A stretch of DNA of 9,648 nucleotides, from the NCBI GenBank assembly GCA_002433675.1, contig DJIP01000333.1, forward strand, positions 1-9,648, written 5' to 3'. A model generated the notes under the pieces. That model saw nothing but the letters and a program-made list of their open reading frames with translations. It was not told the origin of the DNA and ran no database searches. The stretch comes from Halomonas halophila. GTDB taxonomy: Bacteria > Pseudomonadota > Gammaproteobacteria > Pseudomonadales > Halomonadaceae. Positions 1 through 5,330 of the stretch are shown one piece after another; within the stretch, counting starts at the first letter, position 1, and each line of letters opens with the position of its first letter. Position numbers and translations under genes: made by a program.

Positions 1-6
1 ATCTCA

Positions 7-53
7 GGCGCCCGACGCCGCGCCACTATGACTGGCGCCCGGCGCCGCGCCAC
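7..53. repeat. Pair of 20-base direct repeats, 27-base period
   Basis: Bases 7-26 and 34-53 match at 19 of 20 positions; the only difference is A15 versus G42. The copies start 27 bases apart, exactly nine codons. Frame 1 is open from base 1 to a TGA at 61-63 and reads each copy as GARRRAT. The repeat could therefore be an in-frame duplication in the C-terminal tail of an upstream gene; riboflavin synthase (ribE) is the usual neighbour in this operon. It could equally be intergenic, because the rest of that gene is outside the window. The units are rich in GGCGCC and could also form stems. No promoter or FMN riboswitch is recognised in 1-115. Confidence 0.6.
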
Positions 54-115
54 GGTACCCTGACGCGGTTTCTGGCCGCCGTCGCGAGTGGCCATTTTAG
101 ATCCAGGGAGCATAC

Positions 116-1261
116 ATGTCGCAGTCTTCCAGCGGGGGCCTGGCCCCTATTGCCGAACTCGTCGAGGATATCCGTCAGGGCCGTATGGTGATCCTGATGG
201 ACGACGAGGATCGGGAAAACGAAGGTGACATCATCATGGCCGCCGAGAAGGTCGAGGCCTGGCACATCAACTTCATGGCGGTTCACGCCCGTGGTCTGAT
301 CTGCATGCCGATGACCCGGGAGCGCTGCGAACAGCTCAAGCTGCCGCTGATGGTGCAGGACAATGGCTCCGGTTTCGGTACCAAGTTCACCCTGTCCATC
401 GAGGCCGCCGAAGGGGTCAGCACCGGCATCTCCGCTGCTGACCGGGCTCGCACGGTGCAGGCCGCCTGCGCGCGCAATGCCAAGGCAGAAGACATCGTCC
501 AGCCGGGCCATATCTTCCCGCTGATGGCCGAGCCCGGCGGCGTGCTCAGGCGCGCCGGCCACACCGAGGCGGCCTGCGACCTGGCTGCCCTGGCCGGTTG
601 CGATCCCAGCGGTGTGATCTGCGAGATCATGAACGACGATGGCAGCATGGCCCGGCGCCCGGAGCTAGAGCGCTTCGCCGAGACCCACGGGATCAAGATG
701 GGCACCATCGCCGACCTGATCCACTACCGGATCCACAACGAGCAGACGGTGGAAGAGGTCGAGCGACTGCCGGTGACCACCGCCTACGGTGAGCTGACCG
801 CCCACGTCTTTCTCGACCGCACCCACAAGGTGCATCACTTGGCGTTGGTGAAGGGCTCGCCGAGTCCGGACAGCGTGACCACGGTGCGTGTGCATCTGGC
901 CAACGAGATGCGCGACCTGATGTGCCTGGTCAAGGGCGAGGACGCCTCCTGGCGCGCCCACCAGGCGCTGGAAGAGGTGGCGCGGGCCGAGCAGGGTGTC
1001 TTCGTGCTGCTTGATGATATGCGTCCGCATCAGGACCTCAACGATATGCTGCAGGTGTTTCTGGAGCGCCGCCGCACCGCTCGCGGCAGCGAGTCCGACG
1101 GCGCCGGCAACTACCTGACCATCGGCACCGGCTCCCAGATCCTGCGCGAGCTAGGTGTAGGCAGGATGCGTCTGCTGAGCTCGCCGTGGAAGTTCTCCGC
1201 GCTATCGGGGTTCGATCTCGAGGTGGTGGACATCGTCTCGCCAGGTGATATCAGCGGTTGA
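116..1261 (+). CDS. ribB: 3,4-dihydroxy-2-butanone-4-phosphate synthase with degenerate GTP cyclohydrolase II-like domain (RibBX type)
   Basis: This 381-residue cytoplasmic enzyme converts ribulose 5-phosphate to 3,4-dihydroxy-2-butanone 4-phosphate plus formate, giving the four-carbon precursor of riboflavin. Residues about 10-210 are a complete DHBP synthase domain: acidic metal/substrate motif DDEDRENEGD at 29-38, STGISAADR at 102-110, GHIFPL at 131-136 and GHTEA at 148-152. Residues about 215-375 align with GTP cyclohydrolase II, including a recognisable YLTIGTGSQILRELGV segment at 333-347. However, the zinc-binding segment RVHSECLTGD...RCDCG is replaced by RVHLANEMRDLMC at 258-270. Without the zinc cysteines, cyclohydrolase activity is unlikely, so a separate ribA should exist elsewhere. 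This fits the RibBX variant described in Proteobacteria. The ATG at 116 has AGGGAG at 105-110. It is the first rib gene of the cluster in this window, and ribH follows after 123 bases. Confidence 0.95.
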   Translation: MSQSSSGGLAPIAELVEDIRQGRMVILMDDEDRENEGDIIMAAEKVEAWHINFMAVHARGLICMPMTRERCEQLKLPLMVQDNGSGFGTKFTLSIEAAEGVSTGISAADRARTVQAACARNAKAEDIVQPGHIFPLMAEPGGVLRRAGHTEAACDLAALAGCDPSGVICEIMNDDGSMARRPELERFAETHGIKMGTIADLIHYRIHNEQTVEEVERLPVTTAYGELTAHVFLDRTHKVHHLALVKGSPSPDSVTTVRVHLANEMRDLMCLVKGEDASWRAHQALEEVARAEQGVFVLLDDMRPHQDLNDMLQVFLERRRTARGSESDGAGNYLTIGTGSQILRELGVGRMRLLSSPWKFSALSGFDLEVVDIVSPGDISG

Positions 1262-1264
1262 TTC

Positions 1265-1310
1265 ACGCCGGGCGAGGCAGTAATGCTGGCGCTCGGTGTT
1301 TTTGGTTTTT
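1265..1310 (+). terminator. Terminator- or attenuator-like hairpin between ribB and ribH
   Basis: Bases 1265-1274 (ACGCCGGGCG) pair with 1290-1299 (CGCTCGGTGT) to give a 10-bp stem with two G-U wobbles. It is followed at once by an interrupted T tract (TTTTTGGTTTTT, 1299-1310). The 15-base loop can form an inner GCA/TGC stem (1277-1279 with 1284-1286). It begins four bases after the ribB stop. No convincing promoter lies between it and ribH, so it may terminate only partly and set the ratio of ribB to ribH and nusB transcripts. The interrupted T run argues against a strong terminator. Confidence 0.5.
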
Positions 1311-1347
1311 ACCAGGGGAGAGGCCCTTTGACAGGGTCACCCCCGAC

Positions 1348-1366
1348 TACCGGCCCCAGGCCGGTA
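1348..1366 (+). promoter_or_regulatory. Perfect 8-bp hairpin just upstream of the ribH ribosome binding site
   Basis: TACCGGCC at 1348-1355 and GGCCGGTA at 1359-1366 are exact reverse complements separated by only CCA. The stem ends five bases before the ribH Shine-Dalgarno AGGA (1372-1375). No T tract follows, so it is not an intrinsic terminator. It could be an mRNA-stabilising or processing hairpin, or a DNA palindrome bound by a protein. Its function is unknown. Confidence 0.5.
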
Positions 1367-1384
1367 CATTCAGGAAGATTCAAG

Positions 1385-1882
1385 ATGCAACCTATTTCCC
1401 AAGTCGAAGGCAGCTTCGTCGACGTCCAGGGCCGCTACGTGATCGTCGTGGGCCGCTTCAATCACCATGTGGTAGATAGCCTGGTCGAGGGCGCGGTGGA
1501 CAGCCTGGTGCGCCACGGGGTGGACATGGAGATGATCGACATCGTCCACGTCCCGGGTGCCTGGGAACTGCCGCTGGCGGTCAAGCGTGTGCTCGCGGTG
1601 GCACGTCCCGATGCCGTGATCGCCCTCGGCGCGGTCATTCGCGGCGGTACCCCGCACTTTGAACACGTGGCCGGCGAGTGCAATTCCGCGCTGTCTCGGC
1701 TGCAGCTGGAGTTCGATACCCCGGTGGCCAACGGTGTGCTGACGGTCAATTCCATCGAGCAGGCCATCGAGCGGGCCGGCACCAAGGCCGGCAACAAGGG
1801 CGTCGAAGCCGCCATGGCCGCCATGGAGATGGTGTCGCTGCTGCGTCATTTTGGTGACGATGCCGAGGAGACCCCCGCATGA
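1385..1882 (+). CDS. ribH: 6,7-dimethyl-8-ribityllumazine synthase
   Basis: This 165-residue enzyme condenses 3,4-dihydroxy-2-butanone 4-phosphate (the RibB product) with 5-amino-6-ribitylamino-uracil to give lumazine, the penultimate step of riboflavin synthesis. Family members form pentamers or 60-subunit shells. Visible family motifs are GRFN at 23-26, VPGAWELP at 56-63, [15 protein letters not shown] at 82-96 with the catalytic His at 91, and the phosphate-binding [10 protein letters not shown] at 130-139. The length fits the family (E. coli 156 residues), with a few extra residues at each end. The ATG at 1385 is chosen over an upstream in-frame ATG at 1283. It has AGGA at 1372-1375, and homology begins here, whereas the upstream extension is low-complexity and overlaps the hairpins. 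The stop overlaps the nusB start (ATGA). Confidence 0.96.
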   Translation: MQPISQVEGSFVDVQGRYVIVVGRFNHHVVDSLVEGAVDSLVRHGVDMEMIDIVHVPGAWELPLAVKRVLAVARPDAVIALGAVIRGGTPHFEHVAGECNSALSRLQLEFDTPVANGVLTVNSIEQAIERAGTKAGNKGVEAAMAAMEMVSLLRHFGDDAEETPA

Positions 1883-2379
1883 GCCGCGAACAGCGTGCGC
1901 CCAGCAAGGCCCAGCAGTCTCGCCGTGCGGCTCGCGAGCTGGCGGTGCAGGGACTTTATCAGTGGCAGATGACCGACAAGTCCATCACCGCGGTCGAGGC
2001 CGAATTTCGCAGCCAGGTGCCCGATGACGACCTGGAGGTGCACGAGAACTGGCTCAAGGTCATGGAAATCGCCGATCTGGCGCTGTTCCATGAGCTGCTG
2101 CATAACGTTGCACGCTACCGCAAGGAGCTCGACGCCTCCATCTCGCCACTGCTGGACCGCCGCCTCGAGGACATCGATCCGATCGAGCTGGCGATCCTGC
2201 GCCTTGGGGCCTACGAGCTGTCCAAGCGTCTGGAAGTGCCTTATCGGGCGGTGATCAACGAAGGGGTCGAGCTGGCCAAGTCCTTTGGCGCCACCGATGG
2301 CCACAAGTACATCAACAGCATTCTCGACAAGCTGGCCATCAAGCTAAGAAGCGCCGAGGTCAGTGCCCGTCGCCGCTGA
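1879..2379 (+). CDS. nusB: Transcription antitermination factor NusB
   Basis: This 166-residue RNA-binding protein pairs with NusE (ribosomal protein S10) on boxA RNA to allow antitermination of rRNA operons. The fold is all-helical. An arginine-rich first helix ([16 protein letters not shown], residues 15-30) is the boxA-binding region. [16 protein letters not shown] at 99-114 and [13 protein letters not shown] at 141-153 are strongly conserved NusB segments. It is longer than E. coli NusB (139 residues), with an extended N-terminus and a basic C-terminal tail ending in RRR. The ATG at 1879 overlaps the ribH stop by four bases (ATGA), with GAGGAG at 1865-1870, so translation is probably coupled to ribH. 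thiL follows after 12 bases. The ribH-nusB-thiL order is common in Gammaproteobacteria. Confidence 0.96.
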   Translation: MSREQRAPSKAQQSRRAARELAVQGLYQWQMTDKSITAVEAEFRSQVPDDDLEVHENWLKVMEIADLALFHELLHNVARYRKELDASISPLLDRRLEDIDPIELAILRLGAYELSKRLEVPYRAVINEGVELAKSFGATDGHKYINSILDKLAIKLRSAEVSARRR

Positions 2380-2391
2380 AGGTCGCGCCTG

Positions 2392-3351
2392 ATGTACGGA
2401 GAATTCGAACTCATCGAGCGCTGGCTGGCGCCCACGACGGGCGAGCCCGGCAAGGCCTCCGGCGTCTCGCTCGGGGTGGGTGACGACGCCTGCCTGATGC
2501 GCCCGTCGCCAGGGCACGAACTGGTCGTCAGCGTCGATACGTCGGTGGAAGGGCAGCATTTCCCCGAGGACGCACCACCGCAGGCGCTGGGGCATCGTGC
2601 CCTGGCGGTGAGCCTGAGTGATCTGGCCGCCATGGGCGCTCGGCCGCGCTGGTGTCTGATGGCACTGACGTTGCCCGAGGTCGAAGAGCAGTGGGTGGCA
2701 AAGTTCGCCCAAGGCTTCCATGCTGTGTGCGACGAGGCGGGCATGACCCTGGTCGGGGGCGATGTCACCCGGGGCCAGCGTGCCGTCAGCGTCACCGTGA
2801 TGGGCGAGGTACCTACGGGCGAGGCGCTGCGCCGTGACGGTGCCCGTTCCGGCGACGTGCTGGCGGTCACCGGTGCGCTGGGTGGTGGCGCCGGGGGACT
2901 GGCGGCCTGGTACGAGGGTCAGCGAGATCTTGAGTCACCGCTGCTTGCCCGCTACCTGCTGCCCCAGGCGCGCTGGCAGGCGGGGCTGGCGTTGCGGGGG
3001 CTGGCCAGCGCCGCCATCGACGTGTCCGACGGGTTGCTTGCCGACCTTGGCCACCTGCTGAAGGCCAGTGGTGTCGGGGCGCGTCTCGACGCCGAAGCGC
3101 TGCCTCTGGCCGAAGGGCTCATCGAGGCCCTCGGCCCCCAGGCGGCTCGGGACGCTGCCCTGACCGGCGGCGACGACTACGAACTGGTCGTGGCGCTGCC
3201 GGCGGCGGCGTTCGAGCGCGCCCGCCTGGCACTGGCGCAACAGGGGCTCGCGTTCGTTGCCATTGGCCAGGTCACCGCGTCGCCGGGGATTCAAGGGGTG
3301 AATGCCTCTTCGCTGCCGGGTTGGCAACATTTCCACGGAGGGACATCGTGA
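2392..3351 (+). CDS. thiL: Thiamine-monophosphate kinase
   Basis: This 319-residue cytoplasmic kinase phosphorylates thiamine monophosphate with ATP to thiamine pyrophosphate, the last step of cofactor synthesis. It belongs to the PurM/AIR synthase-like superfamily. Conserved elements in order are the N-terminal GEFELIERW, GVGDDACL at 28-35, DTSVEGQHF at 49-57, LSDLAAMGA at 75-83, GGDVTRGQ at 122-129, IDVSDGLLADLGHLLKAS at 209-226 and TGGDDYEL at 258-265. The aspartates in these motifs bind the metal and phosphates in the family. The length matches E. coli ThiL (325 residues). The ATG at 2392 has GAAGG at 2378-2382, and the N-terminus aligns directly with E. coli. The stop overlaps the pgpA GTG start. 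Confidence 0.96.
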   Translation: MYGEFELIERWLAPTTGEPGKASGVSLGVGDDACLMRPSPGHELVVSVDTSVEGQHFPEDAPPQALGHRALAVSLSDLAAMGARPRWCLMALTLPEVEEQWVAKFAQGFHAVCDEAGMTLVGGDVTRGQRAVSVTVMGEVPTGEALRRDGARSGDVLAVTGALGGGAGGLAAWYEGQRDLESPLLARYLLPQARWQAGLALRGLASAAIDVSDGLLADLGHLLKASGVGARLDAEALPLAEGLIEALGPQAARDAALTGGDDYELVVALPAAAFERARLALAQQGLAFVAIGQVTASPGIQGVNASSLPGWQHFHGGTS

Positions 3352-3821
3352 ATAAAGCACCGGCTAGCGTGTGGCGTCGCCCGACCCATTTCCTTGCCTT
3401 CGGACTGGGCAGCGGCGCGGCACCCTTTGCCCCGGGGACCTTCGGGACCCTGGCGGCCATTCCCTTCTACTGGCTGTTGTCCGAACTGACCCTGGGCTGG
3501 TACCTGGTGATGATCGCCATCACCTTCGTCTGGGGTGTGTGGCTATGCGACAAGACGTCTCGGGACCTCGGTGTGCACGACCACTCCGGTATCGTCTGGG
3601 ACGAGTTTGTCGGCTACTGGCTGACCATGGCGGCGGTGCCCTTTTCCTGGGAAGCGGCGCTGTGGGGCTTCGTTGTCTTTCGTGTATTCGACGTGATCAA
3701 GCCCTGGCCCATTCGCTGGGCCGATCGACGCGTCGCCGGCGGCTTCGGCATCATGGTCGATGATGTCATGGCCGGCGTTTACTCCTGGTGCACCATGCAC
3801 CTGTGGTTCTGGCTACACTGA
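3348..3821 (+). CDS. pgpA: Phosphatidylglycerophosphatase A
   Basis: This 157-residue inner-membrane enzyme dephosphorylates phosphatidylglycerophosphate to phosphatidylglycerol. Conserved segments are the glycine/proline-rich FGLGSGAAPFAPGTFGT at 18-34, HDHSGIVWDE at 77-86, FRVFDVIKPWPIRWAD at 111-126 and GIMVDD at 134-139; the acidic residues are the metal-binding and catalytic set in the family. Hydrophobic stretches at about 34-66, 87-112 and 140-156 are likely membrane segments. I choose GTG at 3348, which overlaps the thiL stop (GTGA) and has a strong GGAGGGA at 3337-3343. A longer TTG start at 3321 lacks a comparable site. The thiL-pgpA pairing is widely conserved. The C-terminus is somewhat shorter than in E. 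coli (172 residues). Confidence 0.95.
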   Translation: MNKAPASVWRRPTHFLAFGLGSGAAPFAPGTFGTLAAIPFYWLLSELTLGWYLVMIAITFVWGVWLCDKTSRDLGVHDHSGIVWDEFVGYWLTMAAVPFSWEAALWGFVVFRVFDVIKPWPIRWADRRVAGGFGIMVDDVMAGVYSWCTMHLWFWLH

Positions 3822-3848
3822 ACAGCGTATCGTCACGCCGACGGGGGC

Positions 3849-3874
3849 AGGGACGTCCCTCTCGGCAGAGAGGG
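3849..3874 (+). promoter_or_regulatory. Ribosome-binding-site hairpin with a competing palindrome, leader of the DUF945 gene
   Basis: CCCTCTC at 3857-3863 pairs perfectly with GAGAGGG at 3868-3874 over a GGCA loop. The GAGAGGG arm is the best Shine-Dalgarno for the ATG at 3881. The same CCCT (3857-3860) can instead pair with AGGG at 3849-3852, within the 12-base palindrome AGGGACGTCCCT (3849-3860). The two folds are mutually exclusive: one hides the ribosome binding site and the other frees it. The pairing is seen in the sequence; a regulatory role is inferred. Confidence 0.45.
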
Positions 3875-3880
3875 CAAGGA

Positions 3881-5137
3881 ATGCGCAAGGAACGATGGAT
3901 CGTACCGGTGGTGGTGGTGCTGGCGCTGGCCTGGGCGGTGGCCCAGTACCTCGCCAGTCTGCTGTTCGAGCGCGAACTGGAAAGGGCGCTTGCCGATCTC
4001 GAGGCGCGTGGTGATCTGCGGGTCTCCCGCGACGACGTCGAGCAGGGCTGGTTGCGCTCGTCTGGCGTGTTGCATGTGGCCCCCCTGATCGGTCACGCCT
4101 GGCATCTGTCGATTCCCTATGAGGCTCGCCACGGCGTACTCGACACCAGTGTCTTTGGCCGGCTCGATGTGCACGTCGGCCACGCCGATCGGCGCCTGTT
4201 CGGCGATGCCATGCCGGCAAGCCCACCCCGCTGGGAGGCCCACTACCGCACCCTGGGAGGCACCCTTCAGGGGGAGTTGCGGCTGGCGCCATTTCTCATC
4301 AGTCAGTCGCCGTCCGGCGAAGCACCTCGCTCGCTGCGCTTCTCCGGCGGGCGTATCGGCTTCGACGGCGTCTACGGCGACTGGCGCACCCAGGTGCTGC
4401 TGGAGGCGATCGAGTTGCGCGATGGAGACGCCGTGCTGGAAGTCGGCCCGCTTCATCACGAGAGCCGCTATGCCTATACCCCTGGGGCCGTGCACTTTAC
4501 CCAGCAGGACAAGCTCACCCTGGACGCCGTCAGCCTGCGTCATCCCCAGGTCAATCTGGATGGCACCGAACTGGTGCTCGAGGCCCGCACCCTGCTGGAT
4601 GACAGCGAGTTGAGGATGCAGGGCACCTTGACCATCGGCGAGGTCCGCTCCGGCGATGACATGCTGGTGGACGGTGAGGTCAGTCTGGAGTTGTCTCGCA
4701 TCAACGCCGAGGCGCTGCGCTCGGTGGTGGCTCTGGCGCGTCACAAGACCGCGCTCGGCACCGTCTCGCTCGAGGATGCCGAGGCCAACTCGGCGATGGA
4801 CCGTGCCCTGGCCCAACTACTCAAGGATTCACCGCGTCTGGATCTGAAGGACGTGGATCTCGACAGTCCCATGTTGGGACTGAGTCTAAAGGGCGAGGGC
4901 GTGCTGGTGCTGGACCCCCGGGACCTTCCATCGCTGAGCCCGCTGTCGCTGGATCGCCCCGAGATGCGTGAGCGCTTTCGCCAGCGCCTGGACGGTGACT
5001 TCGAGTGGCGTGATCCGCCGGCCGTTGTGGCATTGTGGCTGGGGTTGCCGCTGGATACCTCGATGCTCGGTATCGACGTGGTCAAGGGGCGGCTGCGGGT
5101 CAACGGACGCCCGGTACCACCGTTGCTGGGTGGTTGA
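3881..5137 (+). CDS. Membrane-anchored DUF945 (YdgA/YihF-like) family protein
   Basis: This is a 418-residue protein of unknown biochemical function. A short basic N-terminus (MRKER) is followed by one hydrophobic segment at about 7-28, a signal anchor that would place the rest in the periplasm. VEQGWLRSSGVLHV at 53-66 and a following HGVL at 84-87 resemble the conserved early DUF945 block (a GWxxS motif, then HGPL). The remainder is beta-rich, with repeated polar/hydrophobic strands and no visible enzyme motif. E. coli YdgA (502) and YihF (476) are longer. The ATG at 3881 is chosen because the anchor follows directly; an upstream in-frame ATG at 3788 would lie inside pgpA and add an arginine-rich stretch. 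It sits 59 bases after pgpA on the same strand and may be its co-transcribed partner. Family assignment rests on recalled motifs. Confidence 0.7.
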   Translation: MRKERWIVPVVVVLALAWAVAQYLASLLFERELERALADLEARGDLRVSRDDVEQGWLRSSGVLHVAPLIGHAWHLSIPYEARHGVLDTSVFGRLDVHVGHADRRLFGDAMPASPPRWEAHYRTLGGTLQGELRLAPFLISQSPSGEAPRSLRFSGGRIGFDGVYGDWRTQVLLEAIELRDGDAVLEVGPLHHESRYAYTPGAVHFTQQDKLTLDAVSLRHPQVNLDGTELVLEARTLLDDSELRMQGTLTIGEVRSGDDMLVDGEVSLELSRINAEALRSVVALARHKTALGTVSLEDAEANSAMDRALAQLLKDSPRLDLKDVDLDSPMLGLSLKGEGVLVLDPRDLPSLSPLSLDRPEMRERFRQRLDGDFEWRDPPAVVALWLGLPLDTSMLGIDVVKGRLRVNGRPVPPLLGG

Positions 5138-5253
5138 GAAGGCCTGGCAAACACCTTCGAAAGAGCCCCCTGTTCGTCTCCCCGGCTCTGCCTCCCGGCA
5201 GGGCCCGCCTTCCTCCCGGATGGCTGCACGCTCCGGCTATCCTCCCGTTACGC

Positions 5254-5282
5254 CTTGAAGTTGGTCGTGGTCGCCCGCATTG
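5254..5282 (+). promoter_or_regulatory. Sigma-32-like heat-shock promoter of lon
   Basis: CTTGAAG at 5254-5260 matches the sigma-32 -35 core (CTTGAA). After 14 bases, CCGCATTG at 5275-5282 matches CCCCATnT at six of seven specified positions. Transcription would start near 5290, leaving a leader of about 40 bases before the lon ATG at 5331. The enteric lon gene is a classic heat-shock gene, so the position makes sense. No good sigma-70 -10 box is present at the right distance. The rest of the 5138-5330 gap shows only weak hairpins (AGAGCC 5162-5167 with GGCTCT 5184-5189) and no clear terminator for the gene before it. Confidence 0.55.
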
Positions 5283-5330
5283 CTGATACCCATACGGGCA
5301 CGACGCCCCCTACTTCAGGATGAGGACACC

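Noticed and set aside
1..115. FMN riboswitch upstream of ribB
   Set aside because: None of the conserved RFN-element blocks are recognisable in the 115 bases available; any such element would lie further upstream.
1328..1333. Perfect TTGACA, possible -35 box for ribH
   Set aside because: At 16-18 bases downstream the sequence is CGGCCC-like with nothing resembling TATAAT; the TACATT at 1365 is about 31 bases away.
5138..5330. Terminator of the DUF945 gene
   Set aside because: Only weak stems with large loops are seen (GAAGG/CCTTC at 5138-5158, AGAGCC/GGCTCT at 5162-5189) and none is followed by a T tract.
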